From Ulota crispa (Eukaryota > Streptophyta > Bryopsida > Orthotrichales > Orthotrichaceae): a DNA stretch of 64,000 nucleotides. Numbering within the stretch: position 1 is the first letter of the stretch; each line of letters opens with the position of its first letter. Under the pieces are notes generated by a model. That model made no database searches and had not been told where the DNA came from. It saw only the letters and a program-made list of their open reading frames with translations. Positions 1 to 13,060 of this stretch are shown here, piece after piece. The stretch is from NCBI GenBank assembly GCA_963920765.1, contig OY987248.1:17518539-17582538 (forward strand), given 5' to 3'. The position numbers and the translations under genes were made by a program.

Positions 1-708
1 AAAAAATTTCAGTTTTTTCAAATAAAAATCTGAAACAGGTTCTTAGACTTATATAGACGCGGGGAGCTTTGAATCATTTAATTCTGATAAATGAGATGAA
101 AGTTATGAGGAGTTTTTGTTTGCAAGTAGTTATGGATTCTCTACTCTAAAATAAACTTTGAAGTCCTTTATTTTACTCAATTTTCACTATTTTGAAAAAA
201 AACAAAACCAAAGGATGTAGATTGTTTATCACAACATTATAACCTTTGGGATTTGCATTTTTCATTTTAATAATTAAATTCTTAACAATTTAGTGATTTG
301 ACTCATTCTCTACTTCTTTTCACTTACTACTTTTTCCCATGTGTTGTATAGTTCCAATTGATTTGAAAATTCCCCCACACATACCTAACTTGGTCTCCTA
401 CATGGGAAAAATAAACCTCAACTTTGTGTACAGTATTTTTTTTTATCTAAGACTGGTCAAAGCCTTCTAGAATTTTTGGGTAGCAGCAAAAAAAAACTCA
501 TTTCTGCAATTCAGATGTAAATATCTCACTCTTTTTTGTGTAGATTGAGCTGGAGTTTTTACCACGTGTACCTCTTGTAGTCTAATATAAGATCTTATGG
601 TTGAATTCTTGTAAAAAACTTTTTTTCTTACCATTGTACTTGCTTCCCCAAAAGTGGCAGTTTTCTGTGATTTTTGCAGAAAAAATGGCTTGGTCCCTTA
701 AGGGTTAA
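1..708 (-). mobile_element. TTAA-bounded TIR element, family A, cut by the window edge
   Basis: The right end reads AAGGGTTAA, the terminus used by the full-length copies at 11982-12898 and 18705-19651. The interior matches those copies in the reverse orientation relative to 11982-12898; for example the A-rich start of the window corresponds to the sequence around 12600-12660. No coding potential is visible. The other end lies before base 1. It is non-autonomous. Confidence 0.7.
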
Positions 709-1031
709 TCAAATTTCAAAACTTTTATGCTTAAATTATTTCAACTCCTATTTTTGTTCACTTCAAAATGCATATATGGCAGCTTTCTTTGAAAATTTTT
801 AAACCAACTTGAGAATCAAGTCCCAATGAGAATAAATTGTAACAAGATATCCAAAAAAATTGTTTCATTTTGCTTAATTTATTTTTGCCATTTGCAACAT
901 ACCAAAGTTGGGATCTAATATTGCCCCTACCTTGAGGTTTTTAGGGTTAATGTGGATATAGTGTGAATTGCCCTAAAAGATAGCTCACACTAATAAGTCC
1001 CACCTCAACATGAGATCCTAGTTTTGTTAGG

Positions 1032-1936
1032 TTAACCCCTAAATGCCCAAGGGTGTTTTTCTTCTCTTCAAAAGGTAGATTTGAAGTTTTTGACTTGTCC
1101 TTATAAGATCATTATCAAACATCAAAATAAAATTGTAACCGTTGAATCTTGAACTTCAAGGTCTCTAGATGGCACTATCCAAAAAGAATCCAAAATGGCT
1201 GCGGATTTTAAGATATTTGTGATTGAATGATGATGAGTATGGAGTTTTTTGCTTTTTTTGAAGCTACCCGAAACTTCTAATGCAAATTGGCAACTTTTGG
1301 ATACAAAATTGGAAGACAACCACTTAGGATGCTTTAGTGTTTATTGTTGTTACTTCAAAACCAATGGCCCCTCTTCCAAATCCATAACCACAATTTCAAA
1401 AATGAGCTTGCAACGCAACTGTCAAAATGCAACCGTCTAATACAAAGAAATTTTCAATTTCAATTATTGACCAAAAATCATTATGAATGAAAGAAAATTC
1501 AACGGTTAAAAGATCCTAATTTCTATAACAAAGACATTCCAAGTGAAATAAGTCCAAAAACACATTTAGATTTTATTAGATGTCAAAATTTCAATAAAAA
1601 TGCCCTTATTGCCCAAGGGAGTGCCCAAGAGAAATCTTTGCCTTTTGCTCAACTTGATGCCTGTCTTTTCAATGTGGCAACTTCTCATAGGCTTTGTGAC
1701 ACTATTCACAACACTATTCACAACATAAAATGTATGCTTGTAGTTAACCTTCCACCAAAAACAAATGGAAGAAGATATGGAAGAAGTTGAATTTGAACGG
1801 CAAAGGTAACTTCAATGAGCAACTTTTCCACGAGAAAAAACCTCAAAATAATAAATTTGTAACTTCAACAAGGTTTCAAAGATTCCTGAATTTTTTTGGA
1901 CACCAGAATCTGGTGCCTTGGGCATTTAGGGGTTAA
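1032..1936. mobile_element. TTAA-bounded TIR element, about 0.9 kb
   Basis: TTAA at 1032-1035 and 1933-1936 flanks a segment whose ends are inverted copies: CCCCTAAATGCCCAAGG on the left and its reverse complement on the right (about 17 bp). The interior is AT-rich with only short chance reading frames. It belongs to the window-wide TTAA family, so it is a non-autonomous DNA transposon with no visible transposase. Confidence 0.75.
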
Positions 1937-4491
1937 TAAGGACAAAAGAAGTACTAAAAAAATTCATGAATGATTTCAAGCAAAAATATTGGTGGGACTT
2001 GGATTGAAAGTTGAGTTTTACAAAACAGTCAACCCAAATCTGGAGTGAAGTTCCTCATTTTTTGGCACCAAAACTTTCAAATAATGTTGCCATGTAAGCA
2101 AAATACTGTGAATTGGGACATGGGACTTGTAATGTGATGTGAAGTGCCCCTTAGTCTTCATTGAGGGGACATTGCAAAATTGTGCATGCTTTCTCTCATA
2201 AATTCTCAAACATGGGGGGATGTGAAACCTGACTGAACAGAGTCATAATTCCCGCACACTCCCATCGAATCCATAAACCCAAAGCAAACGTAAATCTGTG
2301 ACGTGGGCGAACTTCAAAAAATTGTGCAACTTGTGCAACATGTGGTGCTTCATGATTTTTCAAAAACATCCAAGCAAAAACTATCCCTCAAGATTCATGA
2401 AATCTGGGAAAAAATTTCACCCAAATCTTACCTCAAACCCTGATTAAGGTGCGAGGCTCAAATTCGGAGCAGGCTCTAAAATGGAGTACCTCCTGAAATG
2501 TATTCCATTTGTACATCTTGTTTTTCATAGCCCTTCAACAATGTATAGCTCATGTACATTTGAGGAGGTGCTCCATTATAGAGCCCTATGGTCTTTCCAC
2601 TTCAAGTATTCATAGCTAATTCCACAAAGTTTTAAAAAATATGAAACAACTTGGATTAGATGCCGATCCTTCTTGTCTTTCAAGGAAAGTTTATTGAAAA
2701 TCATTTCAAGGAGTTTCACCTACCCAAAATTCAGTTTCAGCCCTTAGATGCTCCATTTATGAACCTCCTACCTTAGCGACCAAAGCACTAGAAAAATTCC
2801 GTGAAAAAATGGATGAAACCACCAAATCCCTTCCCAAGTCAGCATTAAATTTGTCAACATTTGGATGAAAGTTACTAATATTAGTAGATTTTATGGATGA
2901 ACATGCAAAAGTTGTTAATTCTATCTCATTTTATCCAAATTTTCCTTAAATGTTTGCACTGTTTGCACTGTAGGGTGCGTGTCACTCTACAAGCAAAAAT
3001 TCAAAAAACAACCCCTGCATGCAATAGGAAAGAATAGTTTACTTTCCAATTTAGAATATTCGACGACCATCTTTGTTGGCTCTAGATTGCAAGGGAGGAG
3101 GGTTTGCATCAAAGAGAAGCTACCTGAAGAAGTTTAAGTAGGTCCAAAGTTACAAAGACAAATCCTCTTGTAGTAAAGCTATTTGTTTTGCAAGCTCCTT
3201 CACTTGTAATTGCATCACTGAACCCAAAATAACGGTTGTCAAATCAAAATTTTGGTGTGGTTTATAAAATTTGCAAGATAAAAACCCTCAAAAGATGGAT
3301 GCATTACAATATTATGTGCGGTAAGGTGCCCAGTATTTACTTATTTTGTTTTGTTAAAAATAATAATGTAACTCTATTTGTCTTACTAGCAGAGTTCTTT
3401 TTTTCAGTCTTTGAAGGTCCAGCACCATCGAATCAGGGTTTTTTTAGGCTTTTAAAAGCCAGAAAGTTACAAAATAAATAAATTTCAGCTTCAAGCCAAA
3501 AAATAGCCTCATGGTGCCAAATGTCATTCAATATTCCAAGTCTATATGCCTATCATGTATTAGATTAAAGAATATGTGGTTGTTTGTAGCCAGTCAATTA
3601 GGAACTTAGGCAAAAAACAACATGATCTTCATGCCATATGGAGCCATACTATTTGAAATCGATCCGCCCTTAAGTTTCTTTGAGATAATGCCTCTTTTAT
3701 TATGAATTTTTGAGTTTTGTAACTTACATTTTCATAAAATTTATCTTTGCAATACTAGTTTTTTTATTTAAAAAAAATGTGATCACAATCAACAAGCTCA
3801 AATTATAAATACTTGCAACCTAATTTTACACCTAAAACAAATATTGTGTAGCCATATATACACCATTAAAATTTACCATATGGCCTAAGAAACTGCCGGT
3901 ACCAGACCAAAAAAAACCCCTGCACCGAATAGGGGTTAATTCATATATGGTCGTTGTATGGACACAACAACGCTCCATTTGTGAGAAGAGGTCGAGGAAG
4001 AGGTGACTGAATAGAAAACCACTTTGTTTCATATGATAATATGTAGGATGAAAAATAAGTTTACCCGCTTCATCCGTATATATCTCTAGGGCATCAGTTG
4101 TATCAAGTAGATGGATATCATTTTGAGATGACCATGTGAACGAGTTGCAAAGCCCCCCAACACAAAATTATTCCATCGGATACTTGTTGGCATTTCAGAT
4201 GGAAAATCCTAAACATTGTCCAGTTCTAAAAGAGTCATGGGTATATAATGGAGTCGTATATGTACATGTGTATGTCTATATATATAGTGAATAACTACAG
4301 CGACACCCTGAATTGCTAACGGAACACCTCCTCTAAGCATGAAAATGTGATTATTAATGTGGATTTTGCTAATTTTTTAATTTGGAGCAAAAGATTTGTT
4401 TCACCTTTATCATTTGAAGGTTGTATTATAAAAAAAAAAAGGTGTGTGCTTAAATTTTCAACTAAAGATATAAGACTTTTGAGTTACATAA

Positions 4492-4493
<2 letters not shown>
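1937..4493. other. AT-rich intergenic DNA, no gene seen
   Basis: No exon-like sequence or recognisable protein was found. A lone right end of the TTAA family (AGGGGTTAA) is at 3931-3939 without a clear partner. The segment around 2495-2590 is a dispersed repeat sharing a GTACATTTGAGGAGGTG core with 56325-56345 and 56755-56780. The 2575-2760 part resembles 57520-57700. Confidence 0.5.

Positions 4494-4560
<67 letters not shown>
4494..4560. repeat. (AT)n microsatellite
   Basis: About 67 bases of alternating A and T with one TG interruption at 4551-4552. It creates spurious Ile/Tyr-rich reading frames on both strands. Confidence 0.97.
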
Positions 4561-4977
4561 GATAGGGCATTCCTAAAGCCACACTCAAAATTATTACGTC
4601 ACATCTTAAGGTGTATTTTGACCATGATATGTGAGAATTAATGTTGGTTTTATTTATTTGGATCAAAAAAATGTTTCGTTTCTATCACTTTGTGGCTATA
4701 TTCAACAAAATTGGAGGTGCTTGAATTTAAAACTAAAAATAAATATAGGATATTTGGTTTACTTATAACAAAAATATTTTAATAAATAGAAATGTTGCAA
4801 TAGAAGTTCAATAAAATTTTATATTTGTTTTCATTTCTTTCATGGAGGTGGTGGTGTTATGATTGACTAAATGATGGACCACTTGAATAAAAAAAACAGC
4901 ATTCATTCTCAAATTACATGCTCACAAGAGTGTGGTTAACAATTTTGGGTGTGACTTTAACGAGGTCTTTAACAACT

Positions 4978-4980
<3 letters not shown>

Positions 4981-5010
<30 letters not shown>
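4981..5010. repeat. (TA)n microsatellite
   Basis: Fifteen TA units in a row. They lie just outside the start of the inverted-repeat segment at 5012. Confidence 0.95.
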
Positions 5011-5011
<1 letters not shown>

Positions 5012-5017
<6 letters not shown>

Positions 5018-5500
5018 TTTTGTGCACGCTTTGCTTGAGTAGGTCATGTATGAATAATGCAACATTCAAATTTAAAGAATATCAATATCTCACAAATCAA
5101 TTGGTTTAGAATCTAATCTTGATGTGCTATATAAAAAATCAATATCTCACAATTGATTTAGAATCTAATCCACATGCATCATCATTTTAGTCCTTTTTTG
5201 AGACCAACAATACTAATTGCTTTCATCACAATGCTACTTTTTTTATATTTGCTAGGAGGATCTTGGCGTTTTATTAATTCCTACCACATGGTTGGAGGGC
5301 ATTTGGTGTTCTATATTTGGGGCATCCTTTTTTGTTTCAAATTCCACAAAAAAAAATTACAAAATTTTAGAAATGGACATGGTTGGAGGGTACTTGGTGG
5401 TCTGTATCTTGGGTGTTCTTTATTGCTTCAACTTAGAACAAAAAATTCTAAAAGGTTTTAGAAAAGGGTGCACTTAAGGAAATCCTCTCACTTAATAATA
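5012..5500. repeat. Inverted copy of part of the 6727-7674 element
   Basis: This stretch is the approximate reverse complement of 6795-7309, including the GGTTGGAGGG-containing motif and the TTAGAATCTAATC motif. It is best read as a fragment of another copy of the fold-back element at 6727-7674, in the opposite orientation and lacking that element's terminal sequence. Ends are approximate. Confidence 0.55.
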
Positions 5501-6043
5501 TAGATATATGTATCACAAAGATTGTGGTATTTTTTCCTAGATATCTTTGTTGTCTGAACTTCAAAATTTTATAACTATTTTCAAATCGGTTCAAAAATGT
5601 GAATTAGGGTGGGTTGTGTTGTGGCTTCCGTTTGTCTTTCGACATTAGTTATTGAAAAAAGCTTCAATGTTTGTAACCCTTCCAAAAGCAAATCTTCTCC
5701 CAATTCATTAAAGACCAAGCGTTCAAACTTTGCTCAAGAAAGAAATGTGAACATGTTTTGTCCACATAGAAACTAGATTTTATTTCATTAATACACACAA
5801 AGTAAAATCATTTTGGTTTTTTCTTATTTAACACATTCATAGTACATTTTTTTGTCCTCTTTGAAATCATCCTTTATTTTTATTTTAAAAAGAAATCATG
5901 TTTACCACAATTTGACATTTCCAAGTAAAAAAATTGCATGATTTTAAAAAGTGGGGATCTTGAAAATATCTTTTAAAAATCATTGCAACTTGAACTCAAC
6001 ATTACAAATTTGAAGCAGGGAACTTTGCGGAAACCATTTATTT

Positions 6044-6292
6044 TTAACCCCTGAGCACCTAAGCCATATTGACTCAAATCCATACCCTTGTGTACTTAGT
6101 CCAATGAAAGTATTACCTCAGTAGAGTCAAATAGCTTGAATTTTATTTGAGTGGTAGTAGACACATGCTTAAAGGTACATGAAAAAGTACAAGTCCTTTG
6201 ATTTTACCATTAAGAAGAGGATAAGAGTCAAACGTGGACATTTTTCAAAATTGAACGCCCCATTTTGAGGTCCTGGGGCGCTCAGAGGTTAA
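6044..6292. mobile_element. TTAA-bounded TIR element, 249 bp
   Basis: TTAA at 6044-6047 and 6289-6292. The inner ends CCCCTGAGCACC and GGCGCTCAGAGG form an imperfect inverted repeat. It is a short non-autonomous member of the TTAA family, with no coding content. Confidence 0.65.
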
Positions 6293-6717
6293 TACACAAT
6301 CAATTTTGAAAGCAAGATTTGAATAGTTTATTTTAAATTTATATTTATGACTGCAATAACATATCTAATTGTTTGAATACGATCTACAGATTAAAACCTT
6401 CATTCTTTCATGAAGAAATTTGTCATTTATTCATTCACCTTCGTTGCACTTTTTAACATGTCTTCTATTTTTCTTAAATAGGGTACTCCAAGTTCTTGAG
6501 GGGTAACAAACGAGACTATTAAGTTTACCCATCTCCTACGTTAATTCACTTCATAAAATTCCCGAAAGCGAATGAGGAAGAGAAGTAATTGAAAAGGAAA
6601 AGCAAAATACATGGGTGAGTGCTCTCATTACTTCAATGCTGGCCACGTTGTTTATAATTTATTTTGTTTCCCTCAGAAATTCAATAAGATTCTGAAGAGT
6701 AATTAAATTTCAATAAA

Positions 6718-7683
6718 ATGATTAAAGGGAATTGGTATATGTACCATACCTTTATTACTATTCTATCACACTTATACTATATATCTATACTGTTAAGTGG
6801 GAGCCTAATCCTGTATACTATTAAGTGGGAGCCTAACTCTCACTGACTCCGCGCCTTTTTAGAACTTTTTAGAACTTTTTGATGGAAGTTGAAGTAATAA
6901 AAAATGCCTTAGCAAAACACCAAGCACCCTCCAATCATGTTCTTTTCCAAATCTTCTAGAAATTTTTGGTGGAAGTTGAAACTCAAAAAATGCCTCAAAT
7001 ATGGAACACCAAACACCCTCCAACCATGTATTAGAACAACAAAACACCAAATCTCCCCTAGCAAAGTATAAAATAAGAGCATTGTGATGAGGGCAATTAC
7101 TACATTTGGTTTCCAAAAAGAACCAAAATGATGGTGCATCAAGGTTAGATTCTAAACTTGATTCTAAACCGATTGTGAGATATTGACTTCTTTGTAAAAT
7201 ACATAAGGATTAGACTCTAAACCAATTGATTTGTGAGATGTATTTTTTTATAAAATTGAATGTTGCATTACCCATACATGTCCAATTCATGCAAAGCATG
7301 TGCCTGTATACTAGTGACTTACATTTATGATATTATAACAGGTATGGACCACGGATTGAACATCATCGAATTGAAAATACAATCTAACATACAAGTTGTA
7401 GCTTCAGTTCTAATTTTCAACTCTAAATCTTGCTCAAAGTATTGATTAAAATATCTAAATTATGAAAGTTTAATTTAGAACCCTTTTATCAATATTGTGA
7501 GAGATCTAAAGTTCAAAAATAAAACAAAGTTACAACGTAGACTATGTCAAGTTGTATTTTCAATTCAATGATGTTTTGTTTGTGGTCTACACTTGCTATA
7601 ATATCATAATTATTGGCCATACATAGTAAGTGTGATAGAATAGTAAAAAAGGTGTGATACATATATCAATTCCCATGACTAAA
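6718..7683. mobile_element. Mutator-like MITE with TIRs and 9-bp target duplication
   Basis: The element runs from 6727 (GGGAATTGGTATATGTACC) to 7674, whose reverse complement begins GGGAATTGATATATGTATC. The TIRs continue for about 50 bases with few mismatches. The flanks ATGATTAAA (6718-6726) and ATGACTAAA (7675-7683) match at 8 of 9 positions, the target duplication size of Mutator-like elements. A secondary fold-back lies at 7318-7640. No transposase is present. Confidence 0.7.
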
Positions 7684-7901
7684 ACATAATTTAACCATTA
7701 AAATCCTTCCACTCAAAGTAATTTATGAAAAGTGCTCTTTTAAACTACTCAAAGTCAATCACTATAACAATACGAAATACATGTTGCTACTGCCTTGGAG
7801 ATATTGTATTTGTGTTGTTCTTAGATGACCAAGTGCTCCATATTATTTTCCATGCATATATAGCTCAGATTTTTTATTTCAATTCTAGTTCTCCATTCTA
7901 T

Positions 7902-8278
7902 GGCCCCTTTACACTAGAGGTGAGAAGCCGCAAAGAAAATCTCGCATGGACCATGGCTTGTCTTTGAAAGGCTAGCTTTTGGAGATAGTGGCTTCTAGTT
8001 GTAGTGTAAAGTGAGAAGAGGCCACATTTTATTGTTTATTTGTAAGTTTTTTTTTTTTAAATAGTTGGTCCCACCTCTTAAGGTGGACCTAGCTATAATT
8101 ATGGGGACTCAACACTTGTGCTTTTTCAATGCCAAGGAGGACAAAAGTGTTGTCCACCTCATTTTCTCATTTTCTTGTCCCTTGGAAATAAATTCCCATC
8201 TAAAATGACATTTCTTGGTCTTCTCAAATCCTGAAATTTTCCTCTCCATGGCTTCTTGGCTCTAGTGTAAAGGGGGCC
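7902..8278. mobile_element. MITE, superfamily undetermined
   Basis: The left end GGCCCCTTTACACTAGAG is mirrored at the right end (CTCTAGTGTAAAGGGGGCC), giving TIRs of about 20-30 bp around 377 bp. No convincing target duplication was found and no coding sequence is present. Confidence 0.6.
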
Positions 8279-8422
8279 TAACCTCTACTTGAATTTTCAT
8301 TTGCAAAATCATGGTACATTTAAATTTCTTTGCATATCAAGTTCATACTACTTCATGAAATACAAGATTTTGAGCAAAATGAGTGTTAAAATATGAAACA
8401 ATTGTATCTTGAACTCTTGGTG

Positions 8423-9075
8423 TTAACCCCTCAACGCTCAAGGGGCGGTTTTTAAGCCCCTATGAAATTTGTTTAGGGATACTGGAAGTTTTGTCAAGAT
8501 TTTTTTTGTGGTTATTATTATATCTAAATTGTTGTTGAAGTCTAGTTTCAGCACCAAGAGTCTGATCTTGGAAATGAATTAATATGATTTGTTTATTCAA
8601 GATTTTGTGCAAGGGTGTCCATTGCAAATCTTCACTTTTTAGTGTTGAAGGTTCTTGGAAATGAGCCTCAAGTACACTAGAACTTGGAGAAAAAATTGCA
8701 TTAAAAATTCATTTAAAAAAATTGTAGAATAGATTTTGAGAAGCCGTAAATTGATTGGGGTTATGCATGTTGTACTTTACATACTCATATTTTTTTGGTA
8801 CCCTCAATTTTAGGTTTGAGATGTAAAAAGAGGATTGAAAGACTGCAAATCACTTTCACAATTTTAACACCCTCATGATTAAACATTATAATCTTTCAAT
8901 CCATAAGTGAAATAATTGTGATTTCTTTTTGTATGCAATCTATAACATGTCTACTTTGAATTTGTACAGTTACATTTCAAAGAAAATTGATAAGATTGAT
9001 CAAAATGCTAACATTTTGTTCACTTTCAAGCAAATTCTGAGATACTCCAAAATTCCAAGGGCGTTGAGGGGTTAA
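8423..9075. mobile_element. TTAA-bounded TIR element, 653 bp
   Basis: TTAA at 8423-8426 and 9072-9075, with inverted inner ends CCCCTCAACGC and GCGTTGAGGGG. The interior is similar in size and in part in sequence to the copy at 28172-28814, with shared motifs such as AATATGAGGATGT-like stretches on opposite strands. It is non-autonomous. Confidence 0.75.
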
Positions 9076-9581
9076 TAAGGAAATTATGGAAACTTTTCGG
9101 AAGTTTGGAATATTTTGGTCATATTATAAAAAGTCAGGTGCGTTTGATAAATTTCAAGTTTCACGCAATTGATCATTTTTAAGGTTTAGAAGATTACTTT
9201 CAAATAAAATTTGAACTCCTGTTTCTAAAAAAAATATGAAGAAATTAAAAATGATGTTTCAATAACTGCGCGTTGCACCAACCACTCAAATTTGCACAAA
9301 TTTAAGAAATAAGTGAATTTGCAAGGTGTAGTAACAAAGGTAATATAGAATGAACTTAGTACACTTTGGGCTACAACATTTAAATATTTTCTCAACCAGT
9401 GTAATTCAAGTGGCCATGTTTTCAAAGAAATTTGGCAAGCACATATCTCAACAAGAAAGTTTATGAAGTATGCCACAACAATGAGGCTATTCCACCAAGT
9501 TGCTACCTAAGGGGTTGCAAAAGCTTGTGATTAAAACCCTACTTGGAGAATAAGGGCAAGAAGCATGATCCATTTTCACAC

Positions 9582-9900
9582 TAAGGTAGCAACACCCATA
9601 ACCATCAAATTAAGGGTTTTGAACAAGAAGACTATCAATAAATATCTAGCAAATTATAGGATCCTATCAGGAAAAGAAAAATGATGAGTTTGCACTTTTG
9701 AATGTATTATTTGGATGCTGTGGGAATGAGTTATGAATTTTTAAAGAGCCAGCTGCAATTTCACCTAATACCAACAATAAGGTTTCATGTTCACATGCTC
9801 TGCATCCCTATAATTACATCTATTCACTTCCACAGATTTTCCAAGATTTTAGAGGCGATGGTTATGGGTACAATGCTGGTTATGGGTGTTGCTACCTTAA
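9582..9900. mobile_element. MITE with TAAGGTAGC termini
   Basis: The left end TAAGGTAGCAACACCCATAA is inverted at the right end (TTATGGGTGTTGCTACCTTA). A second copy with the same termini lies at 43798-44195 inside an intron of the bHLH gene. The target duplication is not resolvable because the terminal TAA/TTA could belong to either element or host. Confidence 0.65.
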
Positions 9901-10127
9901 CCATAAAAAATTCACCCACTATTATTGTGAAGAGATCTAGCAAAATTTGAAGGCTTGCATTAAGAACTTGTTTACTATAAATTCAAAGCAACATTGGTGA
10001 TATCTAGTACAACTCTAAACTACAAAACTTGCAAAAATTGGACTAAGCTATTCCAAGGAAAATATATATTAAACATTTATTTTCAAATTGCAAGCGGTTT
10101 ATATATATATATATATATATAAAAGTT

Positions 10128-10240
10128 GGTAACATTACAAGGAAAATTATGGTCAAATCTACAAAAATTTATTGTAGATTAGGTCAAAATCTTTGTTAAA
10201 TTTTTGTAAATTTGACCATGGTTTTCTTGTAATGTAAAAT
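10128..10240. repeat. Short inverted-repeat element, about 115 bp
   Basis: TTACAAGGAAAATTATGGTC is followed about 60 bases later by its near reverse complement ending in CTTGTAATGTAA. This is a compact hairpin typical of a very small MITE. An (AT)n run lies just upstream at 10098-10120. Confidence 0.6.
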
Positions 10241-10364
10241 GCACAAGACAATTTTTTTTGTTGCTTTTCATAACTTTATCGCCATTTTGAATATATCCAA
10301 GCTTGTAATGACCCAAACTTGGTGTTTTTGAAAGGAACATGTCATATCTTACAAGTTGGGAGAT

Positions 10365-10600
10365 TTAACCCCTGAAGGGCCCTTGGGCTCTCGAGATATG
10401 GTATCAAATACGATCGCAACCAATATTCAAAAAATTTGAATTAGTTAGAAATTAAGTGTTACAACCATACATATTGAAGGATTGTATGATAATAGGTACA
10501 TAAAAAAAATTGAAAAACCCTCAGAACACCTCAAATACGTTTGTACATATGGCCGTACATACGGCCGCAAAGGGCTTTCGTGCCGTTCAGGGGGAAAATA
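10365..10600. mobile_element. Probable degenerate TTAA-family element
   Basis: TTAACCCCTGAAGGGC at the left is typical of the family. The likely right end, GCCGTTCAGGGGG, is inverted but no longer followed by TTAA. Assignment rests on one intact end only. Confidence 0.35.
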
Positions 10601-11019
10601 TAACAGATAATAAACTTCACATAAAATTTGTCCTTGAAAATAAGCTGCAACTTACGTTTTCGATGATCCATTAATAAAGGTTAAATTAATTATGTTGATT
10701 CATAAAGGCCCCAAAAGCAATCAGAGTACTTTTGATTAAATTATAGAAAAGGGGGGTTTAAGAAATTTAATGCGACGTGGCACAGGTGGGGTGTTCCCGT
10801 AATAGAAGCAGGTAATCTTGCATTGGGCTTTGTCTACAGATCCCCACAATCTGCATGTTACAGGCTGATTGATTGCAATACGGAATCTAAGTTGGAATCT
10901 TATATGGAATCTAATTATCCTGATGGCGAGGATCCCATTCCACCCCAAATTCAAGCTCATGAACTCCACAAGTTGTGCAACTTACCTTGGGGTGATTCAC
11001 ATTATGTCCAAGTTTTCAA

Positions 11020-11390
11020 TTCTCAAAATATCAATTTCCAAGTCCCAATCCTAAGTTCCAAGTCTCAGAGTATTAAGGTTCAACTTCCAAAGTCCCGAGT
11101 TTCAAGTCTCAAAATCCCGAGTTTCAAGTCTCAAAATCCCGAGTTTCAAGTCTCAAAGTCCCAATTTCTAATTTCCAATCCTAGGTTCTATATCTCAAAA
11201 TCTTAAGTCTCAAGCTCCAAAGTTCCAAGTTTCAAGTCTCAAAATCTTAGTTTTCAGGTCCCAATCCCAAGTTTGAGACTTGAAATTCTAAAGCTCCCAA
11301 GATTCCAAGTTTTCAAAGTTCCAAGTCTCAAATTCAGAAGTTTCAAGTTCCGAAGTCTCAAGTTTCAAGTCTCATTGAATCTTGAAAATC
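11020..11390. repeat. Degenerate short tandem repeat
   Basis: A CAAGTCTCAAAATCCCGAGT-like unit of about 20-23 bases recurs many times with substitutions. Open frames here (for example 10823-11206) are Ser/Gln/Phe-rich products of the repeat and are not supported as genes. Confidence 0.75.
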
Positions 11391-11981
11391 AAACTAGGGA
11401 AGAGGATAAAAATTGGGAGTTACAGCTTTATACTATATTCAAAATCTCAACTCAATAAATTCCTTGAAAGACATGATGATGTACACTAAGTCTTATGTTC
11501 CAAATCCATAAATATAAATTTAATACTATTTGTTGAGTTGTAAGGGGGTAAAAATTAAGTAAAAAAAAACACACTCATTGAATAGTTTAGTCCTTAAATA
11601 TCTGAAAGACCCTTTGCAACTAGTATAATATGAGGTATTTTTAGTTGTATTTGGAATTATTCTTACCTTGCCTACATTTGAGATCAACAAAGACGTTGGA
11701 TTATATATCAATGCCATTCTAATGAGCTATTTGAGATTGTGAATTAAAAACAGTTGTTGATGGCAATGCCAAATATACGGCAACTTACTTACTATGCCCA
11801 TGGGACATTTAGATATTAAGCAACAACTAAGTACGAATATGATTATGAAGTTTGTTATCTATTTTTGCTAAATCCAATATTATTTGGAGCAAAGTCCCAC
11901 TTTTCAAACACCAAAATTCCAAAAAACGTTTATCATATAAGCATAAGTAAAAGCTTGGGGCATAGTGTGAACACGGCCTAG

Positions 11982-12898
11982 TTAACCCCTAAAGGACCAG
12001 GCCCTTTTCTATGTGAAAAACACTGAAAACTGCCACTTTTGGGGGATGAAAGGAATGGTATTTTTATTTTTTGAAATCTAACGTAAGATCTTGCTCTAGA
12101 CAGTATGAGGTACTTGGGAATAAATGAGCTTATTCCAAATGAAAAAGAGTGAGATATTTACATGTGAAGTGAAGAAAAACGTTTTTTTTCATACTGCCCA
12201 AAAAATTCAAAAGCCATTGACCACTCCTATATCAAAAAATTTGCTCTACGCAAAGTTGAGGTTTATTTTTCCCATGTAGAAGATAAAGTTAGGTATGTGT
12301 GGGAGAATTTCCAAATCAATTGGAACTACCAAACACATGGGAAAAAATAGGAAGTAAAAAGAAGTAGAGAATGAGTCAAAACACTAAATTGTTAAGAATT
12401 TAATTATTAAAATGAAAAATGAAAATCCCAATGTTTATAATGTTGTGATAAACAATCTACATCCTTTGGTTTTGTTTTTTTTTCCAAAATAATGAAAATT
12501 GAGTAAAATAAAGGACTTCAAAGTTTACTTTAGAGTAGAGAATCTAGAACTTCCTACAAAGAAACACTCCTCATAACTTTCATCTCATTTATCAAAATTG
12601 AATGATTCAAAGCTCCCCACATCTATATAAGTCTTAGGAACCTATTTCATATTTTTATTTGAAAAAAATGGGATTTTTAAAGAAATTGTTGGTTACCCGG
12701 GGAGTAGAATTTTCTAGATTTTTGTGCATAACTTCTTCAATAAATGTCAGAATGAAGAAATAATTAGATTCCTATGTAGATCTTTGAATTCCTCACCTTC
12801 AATAAAGGTTTCAGAAAATTACGCAAAGTAGTTTAGCCATAGGTACATGCCCAAAATCCCATTTGTCCCCAAAGGGACAATGGTCCTTTAGGGATTAA
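11982..12898. mobile_element. TTAA-bounded TIR element, family A, full length
   Basis: TTAA at 11982-11985 and 12895-12898. The inner ends CCCCTAAAGGACC and GGTCCTTTAGGGA form the TIR, the last G having changed to A. The 0.9-kb interior matches 1-708 (inverted), 18705-19651 and the truncated copy from 59750. There is no transposase reading frame. A related degenerate TTAA-type sequence resembling 58441-58898 lies at about 11577-11820. Confidence 0.8.
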
Positions 12899-13060
12899 TT
12901 CAAACTTTTTCTTCACCTCCTTGACATTGTCTTGTGCTTGGTCATAAATCGTAGCAAATAGCAAGAAAAGCATGATGGAAAGGTGCAAGGAAAAATGGGG
13001 TTGACTCATGCTACAGTTATTGGAATGCAAACAAGTTATTAATTTATTATGCGCAGACAA

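Noticed and set aside
1032..1045. Telomere-like CCCTAAA motifs in many places
   Set aside because: Each is a single CCCCTAAA at an element end with an inverted partner and TTAA outside; there are no tandem telomere repeats.
4347..5109. Open frames with long Ile-Tyr runs on both strands
   Set aside because: They are translations of the (AT)n microsatellites at 4494-4560 and 4981-5010.
5174..5477. Hydrophobic frame suggesting a small membrane protein
   Set aside because: The same sequence occurs inverted inside the MITE at 6727-7674, so it is repeat DNA.
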